Origin: Chloroflexota bacterium | Lineage (GTDB): Bacteria > Chloroflexota > Anaerolineae > UBA4142 | Length of the DNA: 64,000 nt | Assembly: GCA_016219275.1 (NCBI GenBank) | Contig: JACRBM010000088.1 | Coordinates: 102,431-166,430 of the forward strand | Direction of reading: 5' to 3' | Part shown: positions 18,133-26,654 of the stretch, piece after piece | Position numbering within the stretch: the stretch's first letter is position 1 | Layout of the letters: every line of letters begins with the position of its first letter | Notes under the pieces: generated by a model | What the model was told of the DNA's origin: nothing | Seen by the model: only the letters and a program-made list of their open reading frames with translations | Databases searched by the model: none | Translations under genes and position numbers: made by a program

Positions 18133-18977
18133 TGAACTAGTCCGAACAGCGCGCTTAAAAACACAATCACGCTGATGTATCCGTTCACGTTAAAGAACGC
18201 GAGGTCGAGTCGCGACAAATCATTCGGTTTCACGATCGCGTTTTCGTACGCGAGCAACGCGGCGACGACGAGCACGCCGAGCCAGAACAGGATCCCCAGG
18301 TTCGCGATGATGCCGACCGCCGCAAGCGCGAGCACGGTGATTGTGTGATGTACGCGCGCGAGTATGAGCGCGGTCGGAATCCCAAAGCGCGCGGGCACCG
18401 AGTAGAGTCCTTCGCGTTGGTCCACCGCGACATCCTGGCACGCGTAGATCAAATCGAACCCCGCCATCCACACGATCACGACGAACCACAGCAACAACGC
18501 GAGCGGGTCGAGCGAGCCGCGCACCGCGACCCAGCCGCCCGCCGCCGCGATGCCATCGGTGAAACCGAGCACCCAGTGGCACAGCCAGGTAAACCGTTTG
18601 GTGTAGTGATAGCCGACCAGAAAAATCAGCGCGAGCGGCGACAGGACGAGACAGGTTGTGTTCAACTGCCACGCGGAAAATTCGAACACGCCGAACGCGA
18701 CGAACGAAATCGCGATGACCGCGCGCGGCGAGATCAAGCCGCGCGGCAGCGGGCGATTCAGCGTGCGCGGGTTGCGCGCGTCCAGTTCGCGATCAATCAG
18801 CCGGTTGAGCGACATGGCGAGCGTTCGCGCCGACGCCATCGCGAGTGTAATCCAAACGAACTGCGCTAGAGTTGGCAAACCATTCGCGGCGAGCACCATG
18901 CCCAGGTACGCAAAGGGGAGGGCGAAGATGGTGTGTTCGAATCGGATGTTGTCGAGGAGTATTTTGAGTTGGCGCAT
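18126..18977 (-). CDS. UbiA-family prenyltransferase (MqnP/UbiA-like)
   Basis: 283 residues, eight to nine membrane helices. The first Asp-rich site is NRLIDRELDARNPRTLNRPL and the second is DLIYACQDVAVDQREGLYSV with PARFG after it. This matches the 4-hydroxybenzoate-type branch of UbiA, which in futalosine-pathway bacteria (MqnP) attaches the prenyl tail to a naphthoate precursor of menaquinone. It is first in the operon; an extended -10 lies 13 nt upstream of the ATG with no Shine-Dalgarno, so the leader is only a few bases. Linked UbiX and UbiE genes fit the late menaquinone branch. MenA proper is less likely from the motif spacing. Confidence 0.87.
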   Translation of the reverse strand: MRQLKILLDNIRFEHTIFALPFAYLGMVLAANGLPTLAQFVWITLAMASARTLAMSLNRLIDRELDARNPRTLNRPLPRGLISPRAVIAISFVAFGVFEFSAWQLNTTCLVLSPLALIFLVGYHYTKRFTWLCHWVLGFTDGIAAAGGWVAVRGSLDPLALLLWFVVIVWMAGFDLIYACQDVAVDQREGLYSVPARFGIPTALILARVHHTITVLALAAVGIIANLGILFWLGVLVVAALLAYENAIVKPNDLSRLDLAFFNVNGYISVIVFLSALFGLVHF

Positions 18978-18989
18978 AGAACCAGACGG

Positions 18990-18998
18990 ATTTTACCA
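18990..18998 (-). promoter_or_regulatory. extended -10 promoter of the UbiA operon
   Basis: Minus strand TGGTAAAAT; predicted transcription start about 6 nt before the ATG at 18977, leaving no room for a ribosome-binding site. Confidence 0.4.
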
Positions 18999-19038
18999 CA
19001 AAACTCGCCACGCGGCTAGTGCGGCAGAAATCGCCTAA

Positions 19039-19066
19039 TTGACAACCTGCCGGAATCCGGTATAAT
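19039..19066 (+). promoter_or_regulatory. consensus promoter of the GntR regulator/salvage operon
   Basis: TTGACA (19039-19044), 16-nt spacer, TATAAT (19061-19066). Strong consensus match; it abuts the palindromic operator. Confidence 0.75.
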
Positions 19067-19091
19067 CATAACCGGTCTAGACCGGTTATGA
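19066..19091. promoter_or_regulatory. 26-bp perfect palindromic operator with GGTCTAGACC core
   Basis: The half-site TCATAACCGGTCT is followed directly by its exact reverse complement, centred at the T-A-G-A junction. The GGTCTAGACC centre is the core known for HutC-type GntR regulators of amino sugars (NagR/YvoA, DasR). Lying from the -10 end over the transcription start, it should let the regulator repress its own gene and the genes behind it. Confidence 0.8.
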
Positions 19092-19110
19092 CCAGTCATC
19101 AGGAGACACG

Positions 19111-19857
19111 ATGGTGCGTCTCAAGCGGAATCATCCGCAACCCCTCTACGCGCAACTCAAAGAATCACTGCGTTCCGATATCCTCGCCGGGCGTTTGCGC
19201 GCCCATCAACAATTGCCCTCCGAGCGCGAACTGTGCGCGCGTTTTCGCGTCAGCCGCATGACCGTGCGGCAGGCGTTGCTCGACCTGACGCGCGAAGGAC
19301 TGATCTACAGCCGCGCCGGCAAGGGCACGTTCGCCAGCGAACCCAAGATTGATCAGCAACTCAAGGCGCTCTCCGGCTTTAGCCAGGACATGCAATCGCG
19401 CGGCAGCAAACCCTCGTCGCGCGTGCTCGAAGCGAAAATCGAACGCGCCAAAGACGACGTCGCAAAAATGCTCGGCGTCCTGCCGGGCGCAGAAATCGTT
19501 TTGCTCACGCGCGTGCGTCTCTCGGACAATATCCCGCTCGCAATTGAGACCGTGCATCTTCCGCACGCGCTCTGCCCCAATCTGCTCCGGCATAATTTTG
19601 CGACCGAATCGCTCTACGCGGTGCTCGAACACGAGTACGGCTATCGGCTCACGCGCGCGGAGCAAACGATTGAAGCCGCGCTCGCGCGTTCGCGGGAAGC
19701 CGCGCTCTTGCGGCTCGCCGCGCCCGCGCCCGTCCTCGTGATGGAGCGCGTGACGTACACCGACCAGGGTATCTTGATCGAACACGTGCACTCGATTTAT
19801 CGCGGCGACCGTTACAAGTTCCATTCGACGCTTGCGCCGCAAGGAATTGCAAGTTAG
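19111..19857 (+). CDS. GntR/HutC-family transcriptional regulator with UTRA domain (NagR/DasR-like)
   Basis: 248 residues. The winged helix-turn-helix (about 10-75) has PLYAQLKESLRSDILAGRL, LPSERELCARFRVSRMTVRQ and GLIYSRAGKGTFAS. The UTRA effector domain (about 95-240) starts LSGFSQDMQSRGSKPSSRVL and ends SIYRGDRYKFHSTL. Such regulators bind phosphorylated sugars (GlcNAc-6-P or GlcN-6-P in NagR and DasR) and release DNA. AGGAGA precedes the ATG. The palindrome at 19066-19091 immediately upstream and the MurNAc catabolic genes downstream indicate autoregulated control of cell-wall amino-sugar salvage; the inducer may be MurNAc-6-P (inference). Confidence 0.9.
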   Translation: MVRLKRNHPQPLYAQLKESLRSDILAGRLRAHQQLPSERELCARFRVSRMTVRQALLDLTREGLIYSRAGKGTFASEPKIDQQLKALSGFSQDMQSRGSKPSSRVLEAKIERAKDDVAKMLGVLPGAEIVLLTRVRLSDNIPLAIETVHLPHALCPNLLRHNFATESLYAVLEHEYGYRLTRAEQTIEAALARSREAALLRLAAPAPVLVMERVTYTDQGILIEHVHSIYRGDRYKFHSTLAPQGIAS

Positions 19858-19858
19858 A

Positions 19859-19947
19859 CGTTGGAAGTTGGATGTCGGATGTCGGAGTAGCCACGCGCGC
19901 TCCAACTTCCAACCTCTAACTTCTAACTTCCAATTTCCAACTTCCAA
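19859..19947. repeat. inverted array of the TTGGAAG/CCAACTT family
   Basis: TTGGAAG TTGGATG and TCGGATG units at 19860-19888 face CCAACTT, CCAACCT and TAACTTC units at 19903-19947, spanning the gap between regulator and AnmK-MurQ genes. Confidence 0.8.
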
Positions 19948-19964
19948 TCACCAGGATTGAATTC

Positions 19965-22019
19965 ATGCTTATCGTCGGAATGATTTCAGGAACGTCAGCA
20001 GATGGCATTGACGCGGTGGTCGTCGAGATCACCGGCGCGCCGCCCGCGCTCAAGTGGAAACTCGTCCAGCATCATCACGCGAATTTTGCGCCGGAACTGC
20101 GCGACGAAATTCTCGCATGCTTTCGTCCGGCGCACGGTACGGTAGATCGCTTGTGCGCGCTCAATTTTCAACTCGGCGAAACGTTCGCGCGCGCCGCGCT
20201 CGACGCAATTCAACTTGCCGGACTTGTGCCGACCCAGGTGGACTTGATTGGCAGTCATGGTCAAACGCTATGGCATATTCCGAGTGGTCCTGACGCGTCC
20301 ACCTTGCAACTGGGTGAAGCCGCGGTGATTGCCGAACGCACCGGCATCACAACCGTTTCCAATTTTCGCACCCGCGATATGGCGGCGGGCGGGCAGGGCG
20401 CGCCGCTTGTGCCGTACCTCGATTTGCTCTTGTTCGCGCATCCGGTTTTGACTAGAGCCGCGCAGAATATCGGCGGCATCGGGAATGTGACGTACCTTCC
20501 GCCCGTAGGGGCGACGCATGTGTCGTCCCTACAACCATTCGCCTTCGACACCGGTCCCGGCAACATGCTGATGGATTACGCGGCGCAACGCACCACCAAC
20601 GGCGCGTGGTCGTTTGATCGCGATGGCGCGCTCGCAGCGCAAGGGCGCGTGAACGAAACGCTTCTGCACGAGTTGATGCAAGAACCGTACCTGCGTGAGC
20701 AACCGCCCAAGACAACGGGGCGCGAATTGTTCGGCGCGCAATTCGGCGCGCCGGTTTGGGAGCGCGCGAAATCGCGCGGCATCTCCGACCATGACCTGGT
20801 CGCGACGTTCACCGCGTTCACCGCGCATTCCATCGCGCAGGCGTACCGCGATTTTCTGCCAACCGGTGTGGACGAGGTGATCGTTTCCGGCGGCGGCGCG
20901 CTCAATCTCACGTTGATGCAAATGGTGCGCGATCTGCTCGCGCCCGCGCGCGTCATCGCGATTGACGAGACCGGCGTCAAGAGCGAAGCGAAAGAAGCGC
21001 TCGCATTTGCGATGCTCGCGTACGAGACCTGGTTCCAGCGCGCGGGCAACTTGCCCGCGGCGACCGGCGCGCGCCATCCGGTCGTGCTCGGCAACATTAC
21101 GCCCGGGCGAGTGCATTTGGTACACGACGATACGGAATCGCTGACCGAGTCGCGCAATTCGCATTCCGAAAACATTGACACGCTCGACACGCTCGATATC
21201 GTGCGGTTGATGAACACCGAAGAGGAACGCGTCGCGCACGCGGTTGCCGCCGAACTGAAATCTATCGCGCAAGCCGTGGACGCGATTGCGGAACGCATGA
21301 AACGCGGCGGGCGTTTGATTTATCTCGGCGCGGGAACGTCGGGACGCCTGGGTGTGCTCGACGCGGCGGAATGTCCGCCGACGTTCAGCACCTCGCCCGA
21401 CCAGGTTATCGGACTGATTGCCGGCGGCGCGCGCGCGATCACGCACGCGGTCGAAGGCGCGGAGGACAATGCCGATGCCGGCACGCGCGATATCGCGTTG
21501 TTGAATGTTACCGAGCGCGATAGCGTCGTCGGCGTCGCGGCGAGCGGGCGCACGCCGTACGTGCTCGGCGGAATGCGCGAGGCGAAACGGCGCGGCGCGT
21601 TCGTCGCGAGCGTCGCGTGCAATCGTCCTTCGCCGGTCGAGGAACTCGCGGACGTGGGCATCGCGGTGCTCGTCGGTCCCGAAGTCGTTACCGGTTCGAC
21701 GCGGCTCAAAGCCGGCTCCGCGCAAAAGATGGTGTTGAACATGTTGAGCACCGGCGCGATGATTCGACTCGGCAAGACGTTTGGCAATTTGATGGTGGAC
21801 GTGCAAGCGACGAACGCGAAACTGCGCGACCGCGCGCGGCGCATCGTTGCCGCCGCGTGCGAGGTTTCGCTGCAAGACGCGGACGCGTTGCTCGTCCAGT
21901 GCAACGACGAAGTGAAAACCGCGATTGTCGTCGCGCTCACGCGCGTGTCCCCGGACGACGCGCGGCGAAGATTACGTGAGGCGGGCGGTGCGGTGCGAGG
22001 GGCGTTGGAAAGAAAGTAA
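19965..22019 (+). CDS. bifunctional AnmK-MurQ fusion: anhydro-MurNAc kinase and MurNAc-6-phosphate etherase
   Basis: 684 residues. Residues 1-375 are Anm[44 protein letters not shown] and [11 protein letters not shown]. AnmK hydrolyses and phosphorylates 1,6-anhydro-MurNAc to MurNAc-6-P. Residues about 385-684 are Mur[41 protein letters not shown] and the C-terminal [17 protein letters not shown]. MurQ is a cytoplasmic SIS-fold etherase that yields GlcNAc-6-P and lactate. The two activities are consecutive, so the fusion could channel MurNAc-6-P. A short hairpin repeat (20504-20532) adds about ten residues ([10 protein letters not shown]) inside AnmK between the NIGGIGNV and FDTGPGN motifs. 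All key motifs are intact. Confidence 0.93.
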   Translation: MLIVGMISGTSADGIDAVVVEITGAPPALKWKLVQHHHANFAPELRDEILACFRPAHGTVDRLCALNFQLGETFARAALDAIQLAGLVPTQVDLIGSHGQTLWHIPSGPDASTLQLGEAAVIAERTGITTVSNFRTRDMAAGGQGAPLVPYLDLLLFAHPVLTRAAQNIGGIGNVTYLPPVGATHVSSLQPFAFDTGPGNMLMDYAAQRTTNGAWSFDRDGALAAQGRVNETLLHELMQEPYLREQPPKTTGRELFGAQFGAPVWERAKSRGISDHDLVATFTAFTAHSIAQAYRDFLPTGVDEVIVSGGGALNLTLMQMVRDLLAPARVIAIDETGVKSEAKEALAFAMLAYETWFQRAGNLPAATGARHPVVLGNITPGRVHLVHDDTESLTESRNSHSENIDTLDTLDIVRLMNTEEERVAHAVAAELKSIAQAVDAIAERMKRGGRLIYLGAGTSGRLGVLDAAECPPTFSTSPDQVIGLIAGGARAITHAVEGAEDNADAGTRDIALLNVTERDSVVGVAASGRTPYVLGGMREAKRRGAFVASVACNRPSPVEELADVGIAVLVGPEVVTGSTRLKAGSAQKMVLNMLSTGAMIRLGKTFGNLMVDVQATNAKLRDRARRIVAAACEVSLQDADALLVQCNDEVKTAIVVALTRVSPDDARRRLREAGGAVRGALERK
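20504..20532. repeat. hairpin repeat (GTAGGGGCGAC/GTCGTCCCTAC) in frame inside AnmK
   Basis: GTAGGGGCGACGCA and TGTGTCGTCCCTAC form a stem of about 11 bp within the coding frame. A relative lies between genes at 46323-46382. Confidence 0.7.
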
Positions 22020-22046
22020 GTGGTAAATGGTAATTACCGGTCTTGA
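22012..22046. repeat. TGGTAAT-family repeat at the AnmK-MurQ/NamZ junction
   Basis: AAGTGGTAAATGGTAATTACC spans the stop of one gene (22019) and the start codon of the next (22027). Full inverted versions of this family occur at 28487 and 55262. Confidence 0.6.
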
Positions 22047-23181
22047 AATTCTGCTCAACGAAAAACTCGATCTGCTCAAGAACCAGCGCGTCGGTCTCAT
22101 CACGAATCCGACCGGCGTCACGCGCACTCTGCGTTCGAACGTGGACGTGTTGCGCGACGCGGGTGTGAATCTCGTCGCGTTGTTCGGACCCGAACACGGC
22201 TTTGCCGCGTCGGCGGCGGATGGCGCGGCGGTCGAATCCGGACACGACGCGCGGACGGGATTGCCGGTCTATTCGCTCTATGGTAAGATTCGCAAACCGA
22301 CGCGCGAGATGCTCGCCCATGTGGACGTGCTCCTCTTCGATTTGCAAGATGTCGGCGTGCGTTTCTACACGTACACCGCGACACTCGGACTCGCGCTCAA
22401 TGCCTGCGCGGAGCACCAGGTTCCGCTCATCGTCCTCGACCGACCGAATCCGATCAACGGCAACATCGTCGAAGGCGCGGTGCTCGACCCAGGATTGCAA
22501 TCGTTCATCGGTCACGGTCCTCTGCCGATTCGTTTTGGCATGACGCTTGGCGAACTCGCGCAATTCTACAATCGCGAGTTGAGCATCAACGCCGAGTTAC
22601 GTGTGATTGGACTGCGCGGTTGGGATCGCGCGATGTGGTTCGATGAAACCGGCTTGACCTGGGTGACGCCTTCGCCGGGAATTCCAAATTTCGCGACGAC
22701 GATTCCATACCCCGGAATGTGTTTCATCGAAGGGACGAATCTTTCTGAAGGACGCGGCACGGGCTTGCCATTCGAAATCGTCGGCGCGCCGTTCCTCGAT
22801 GGGTACGTGCTCGCCGATTTTCTCAACGCACAAAAACTTGATGGGGTAATTTTTCGTCCCATCGCGTTTACGCCGTGTTCGAGCAAACACGCGAACGTCG
22901 AATGTTACGGCGTTCAGCTGCACATCACCGACTGCAACGCGTTCCGCGCGATTCCAGCCGGCTTGCATGTCATCGCCGCGTGCCGCGCGCTTGCGCCGAC
23001 CCAGTTTGAATTTTTGCCGACGAGTTGGGAAGGTCGCCCGCCGCATTTCGATTTGCTCACCGGCGATGTGCGTGTGCGCGAAGGTTTGCTCACGAATCAA
23101 TCCATCGAATTGTTGACGCGCGCGTGGGCGGATGATCTCGCGCGATTTGATGAAAAGCGAAAGAGCTATTTGTTGTATTAA
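22027..23181 (+). CDS. namZ: NamZ-type exo-beta-N-acetylmuramidase (DUF1343, GH171)
   Basis: 384 residues starting MVITGLEILLNEKLDLLKNQ with the family blocks VGLITNPTGVTRT, LFGPEHGFAASAADG, LPVYSLYG, LLFDLQDVGVRFYTY, VLDRPNPI, FIEGTNLSEGRGTGLPFE and GVQLHITD. NamZ releases terminal MurNAc from the non-reducing ends of peptidoglycan glycans. The Bacillus enzyme is secreted, but this one has no signal peptide, so it would act on imported MurNAc-GlcNAc fragments in the cytoplasm. It starts 7 nt after AnmK-MurQ, in the same transcription unit. In Bacillus subtilis namZ also neighbours murQ, nagZ and amiE, all represented in this region. Confidence 0.9.
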   Translation: MVITGLEILLNEKLDLLKNQRVGLITNPTGVTRTLRSNVDVLRDAGVNLVALFGPEHGFAASAADGAAVESGHDARTGLPVYSLYGKIRKPTREMLAHVDVLLFDLQDVGVRFYTYTATLGLALNACAEHQVPLIVLDRPNPINGNIVEGAVLDPGLQSFIGHGPLPIRFGMTLGELAQFYNRELSINAELRVIGLRGWDRAMWFDETGLTWVTPSPGIPNFATTIPYPGMCFIEGTNLSEGRGTGLPFEIVGAPFLDGYVLADFLNAQKLDGVIFRPIAFTPCSSKHANVECYGVQLHITDCNAFRAIPAGLHVIAACRALAPTQFEFLPTSWEGRPPHFDLLTGDVRVREGLLTNQSIELLTRAWADDLARFDEKRKSYLLY

Positions 23182-23242
23182 CCGAATCAACATAATCAAT
23201 CAGTTCAGGCACAATCTAATTTTCTCAAAGGAGTTTGGATTC

Positions 23243-24958
23243 ATGAGTTACACACCGCGTTCACTTTTTAGACTTCTTGAAGATATTGATGCACATCGCT
23301 TGCTACTCCCACATATCCAACGGCCATTTGTGTGGGAAAGAGAGCAGATGGGCAGACTTTTCGACAGCCTCATGCGTGAGTATCCGATACAAACCTTCTT
23401 GTTTTGGCGTACCAAAGAAGAAATCCGAGCGCGTCATTTTATGCCTGCTATTGATTTTGACGCGGATTTATCTGCTTTATATGACATACAACGTTCAGCC
23501 AAAGATGTAGAGAAAGTTTTTGTTCTTGATGGGCAACAACGACTCCAAACCCTTCATGCTATTTTTCGTGGGGGTATACGAAGTGATTTGGGTACAACCG
23601 AAGAAGCATATTGCGATATAGCGGCAGGTGATAAAGAGGTTGAAAATGGTGATGTTCTGCATAGTCTGACTTTTAGTTCTATACCTTTAGATTTACCTAT
23701 GTTCCGTGTTCGTGACTTGGCAGAGAAACATGCCAATGGGAATCCATTGACCATTGCCGACGAACTGAATGATTTACTTGAAGCTAAACTGCAAGAGCCA
23801 AATGAGCAAAGGAAACTCCGCGAACGTAGAGTTCGATCAAATTTGCAACAACTCCATTCGATTTTGAACCACGACAAACATTTTTGGATCGATGAATTAG
23901 ATGGAGTTGCGAAGCAGTACCCATATCGTCGAATTCTCGAAATCTTTGTTCGTGTAAATTCAGGGGGAACCAAACTCACTTCAGGCGATTTGATGTTTGC
24001 TGCCATGAAAGAGGGATGGGATGACATTGAAGAACGTGTCGAACAAATGGTGGATTTGCTCAATGGGGGAAAATTGGGCATCGATAGTGATTTTGTCTTG
24101 AAATGTCTTCTTCTAGCGCATGGCGAAGGCGCCGAAATACAAACGGAAAAATTCTATGGCGTGCGAGGCGAAGAACTAATAAAACGGATTGAACAATCAT
24201 GGGACAAGGCTGAGAAAGCATTCCAACAGTTACGAGATTTCATTGTTCATGATGTCCGGGTATTCTCAGACAAACTTGTCCGTAGTTACAATTCTCTCAT
24301 TCCTGTTTTTGATTTCCTGTTCATTAATCCTTTTCCAAATGAAGCGAACCGACTATTGATGGGGGCATATTATCACAAAGCACAACTCTTCAATTGGTAT
24401 AGTAGCGCCACCGACTCGGTTCTGAACGCGTTGCATTCCATTGTTGGGAAAGACAGTAAAGGCGTTTTCCCACTTAGCGATGTGAAAAAGTACTTTGCAT
24501 CTCGTGGTTATGCGGTTGAACTACAAGAATCCCACCTACATGATACCAGACTTCGCACATTGATTCTAAATATCGTGTATTGTGATCGCTGGGGTAACTC
24601 ACCGTTTGATGTGGCATATAAAGGTAATGAACCGCACGTAGATCATATATACCCACAATACATGCTCAGAAGTCGGTTAGGGTGCGGAAGCTCAGCAATC
24701 AACGACATAGGTAACTTACGTTTTCTGGGCGCAACGGACAATATTCGAAAACGAGCAGAATTTCCCGATTCGTATTTTGCCCGACTAAAGTTACAGGGGA
24801 TTCCAATCGAGAAACATTTATTGGTTCCAGAATTTTCGTACAACCCATCTGCGTTGACATTTGACAATTTTACATACGATACTTTTCGAGAGAGACGTAG
24901 GACAGAAATATGGAAATCTGCAAAGCGCATTGTTGATCCTGAAATTTCGGGGAATTAA
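23243..24958 (+). CDS. DUF262-HNH (DUF1524) protein, single-chain GmrSD-type restriction/defence nuclease
   Basis: 571 residues. The N-terminal DUF262 ParB-like domain has RSLFRLLEDIDAHRLLLPHI, QRPFVWEREQMGRLFDSL and D96-G-Q-Q-R100, the NTPase motif of the family. The C-terminal HNH block is H465-V-D467-H468-IYPQYMLRS with INDIGNLRFLG and N-I-R-K. Type IV GmrSD enzymes cut glucosylated phage DNA; relatives such as BrxU recognise other modifications. AAAGGAG precedes ATG 23243. Composition is clearly AT-richer than both neighbours, without their CG-rich codon choice, and it separates the NamZ gene from the ABC importer, so it looks recently acquired. The phage modification recognised cannot be told. 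Confidence 0.83.
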   Translation: MSYTPRSLFRLLEDIDAHRLLLPHIQRPFVWEREQMGRLFDSLMREYPIQTFLFWRTKEEIRARHFMPAIDFDADLSALYDIQRSAKDVEKVFVLDGQQRLQTLHAIFRGGIRSDLGTTEEAYCDIAAGDKEVENGDVLHSLTFSSIPLDLPMFRVRDLAEKHANGNPLTIADELNDLLEAKLQEPNEQRKLRERRVRSNLQQLHSILNHDKHFWIDELDGVAKQYPYRRILEIFVRVNSGGTKLTSGDLMFAAMKEGWDDIEERVEQMVDLLNGGKLGIDSDFVLKCLLLAHGEGAEIQTEKFYGVRGEELIKRIEQSWDKAEKAFQQLRDFIVHDVRVFSDKLVRSYNSLIPVFDFLFINPFPNEANRLLMGAYYHKAQLFNWYSSATDSVLNALHSIVGKDSKGVFPLSDVKKYFASRGYAVELQESHLHDTRLRTLILNIVYCDRWGNSPFDVAYKGNEPHVDHIYPQYMLRSRLGCGSSAINDIGNLRFLGATDNIRKRAEFPDSYFARLKLQGIPIEKHLLVPEFSYNPSALTFDNFTYDTFRERRRTEIWKSAKRIVDPEISGN

Positions 24959-25054
24959 TGGTGTACTGATGAAAAAAAGGAGGTGATGTACAAGCACGCC
25001 AAAGAATTTTTACCCGACGATCATTTCCGTTTCCAACCATTCAAGGAGGAGAAA

Positions 25055-26563
25055 GTGAAACGACTGTTTACTTTGTTCGCGTTGATCGCCGCGCTGGGTC
25101 TACTCGCCGCGTGCGCCGCGCCAACGCCTGAACCGACCAAGCCACCGGCTCCGACGAGCATGCCCGCACCGACCAAAGCGCCGGAAGCGACCAAGCCACC
25201 GGCTCCGACGAGCGCGCCCGTTGCAACGACTGCGCCGACCAGCGCGCCTGCTGCAACCAAAGCGCCCGAGCCGACCAAAGCTGCCGGACCCACCGTTGCG
25301 CCAACCGTCGGACCGACACCAGTTCGTACGGCAAAAGGTGGCATCCGCAAAAGCACGAGCGGTTACAAAGGCACGTTGAATCTTTGGGTGCTCGGTTACA
25401 CGCCCGGCAACGCGTTCGCGAATCCGTTCGACAACGCGGTTGCACAGTTTATGATAGACAATCCCGACATCAAAGTGGAAATGACCGGCTATCCGCCCAA
25501 CGATGAGGGCTTTGCCAAACTGACTGCCGCGCTTCAATCGGGACAGGGCATTGATCTCTTGCGGATGGCTTCGGATCGTTTGCCCGCGTACGTTGCCGAG
25601 GATCTGGTCGAGCCGATTGACACGTACCTCACCGCCGATGACAAAGCGGACATTCTACCGAATGTTCTCGATGTAACCCGCTTGAAGGATGGCAAGGCAT
25701 TCTCGTGGCCCCTTTGGGTCGTCCCGATGGGCATCTATGTGAACAAGGACGTCTTCGCCGAAGCGAAAGTGGACTTGCCTCCGCAAAACTGGACCTGGGA
25801 TCAGTTCGTGGAAGTCGCGAAGAAAACGACATTCAAACGCGCGAGCGGCGAGCAGGTCTACGGTTTCAGTGGTTACATTGATCCCGGCGTCGTCAATACC
25901 TGGGGCTTGTGGATGAGCGAAGACCCCAGTGTTCGCCCCGTGACCAAGGATGGCAAGTTCGGTTTCAACAATCCCGCCGCCTACAAAGGTTTGCAACGCT
26001 TTGCCGATCTCGCGCTCGTCCACAAAGTGACGCCGCCCGATTTCGGATCGCAAAAAGATTCGGATGTCAAAGGCGGTTTTATTAACAAACAGTACGCGAT
26101 GGTCGTGGATGCGACCGGCTTTGCGCCAGCGCTCGTTGGCGCAAAAGCGAACTTTGAAATCTATCCGCACCCGACAGTCAATGGCAACAAACTCACGGTC
26201 GGCGCCGTCGGCTTGATCGGCGTTGCGAAGATGAAGGACGCGGTCAAACGGCAAGCCGCGATGGACCTGGGTCGCTACTTGACCAGCAACGCAGTGCAAG
26301 AGGACGTGCCACCCGGATCGAACGTGCCGACCGGGTTCTATCTCGCACCGGGCTCGCGCAAATCCGTAAAGATTGTCGCACCGCTCGACAAGTTCCTGCC
26401 CATGTTGCCGGATATGTGGGTTACCCCGCTCATCCCACAATGGGCGCCGCTCACGCGCTTGATCCACCCCGAATATCAAAACATCATTTTCGGCAAGATC
26501 AAACCCGAAGACGCGATGAAGAAAATCTCGGCAGAAGCCGACAAGTTGATTTCGACCAAGTAG
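25055..26563 (+). CDS. sugar ABC transporter substrate-binding lipoprotein (UgpB/MalE-like, family 1)
   Basis: 502 residues. Signal peptide VKRLFTLFALIAALGLLAAC with lipobox LAAC, then a linker of APTKPP/APTSAP units to about residue 85, then a family 1 binding fold. The fold has LNLWVLGYTPGN, AQFMIDNPDIKVEM, LVEPIDTYLT, WPLWVVPMGIYVNKDVFAEA and FYLAPGSRKSVKI. It should bind a mono- or oligosaccharide outside the cell for the two permeases downstream; context favours amino sugars from cell walls (inference). GTG 25055 follows CAAGGAGGAG. A second strong site AAAAGGAGG at 24975-24983 could start a version 23 residues longer at ATG 24986, but that would bury the signal peptide, so the GTG is preferred. 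No ATPase is encoded nearby. Confidence 0.87.
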   Translation: MKRLFTLFALIAALGLLAACAAPTPEPTKPPAPTSMPAPTKAPEATKPPAPTSAPVATTAPTSAPAATKAPEPTKAAGPTVAPTVGPTPVRTAKGGIRKSTSGYKGTLNLWVLGYTPGNAFANPFDNAVAQFMIDNPDIKVEMTGYPPNDEGFAKLTAALQSGQGIDLLRMASDRLPAYVAEDLVEPIDTYLTADDKADILPNVLDVTRLKDGKAFSWPLWVVPMGIYVNKDVFAEAKVDLPPQNWTWDQFVEVAKKTTFKRASGEQVYGFSGYIDPGVVNTWGLWMSEDPSVRPVTKDGKFGFNNPAAYKGLQRFADLALVHKVTPPDFGSQKDSDVKGGFINKQYAMVVDATGFAPALVGAKANFEIYPHPTVNGNKLTVGAVGLIGVAKMKDAVKRQAAMDLGRYLTSNAVQEDVPPGSNVPTGFYLAPGSRKSVKIVAPLDKFLPMLPDMWVTPLIPQWAPLTRLIHPEYQNIIFGKIKPEDAMKKISAEADKLISTK

Positions 26564-26579
26564 AACGTGGCGCGTGAAG

Positions 26580-26632
26580 AGTATTGCGTATTCCGTGTCG
26601 GTTAATCCGATTACGGAATACGCAATACGCAA
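26580..26632. repeat. inverted array of the GCAATAC/GTATTGC family
   Basis: GTATTGCGTATTCCGT (26581-26596) faces ACGGAATACGCAATACGCAA (26613-26632). It occupies most of the gap before the permease. Confidence 0.8.
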
Positions 26633-26654
26633 TCTGAAATAGAAGCGAGGCGTA

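Noticed and set aside
24983..25054. N-terminal extension of the sugar-binding lipoprotein from the strong AAAAGGAGG site
   Set aside because: It would place 23 charged residues before the signal peptide; GTG 25055 has its own AAGGAGGAG and gives a normal lipoprotein signal. A short leader peptide is still possible.
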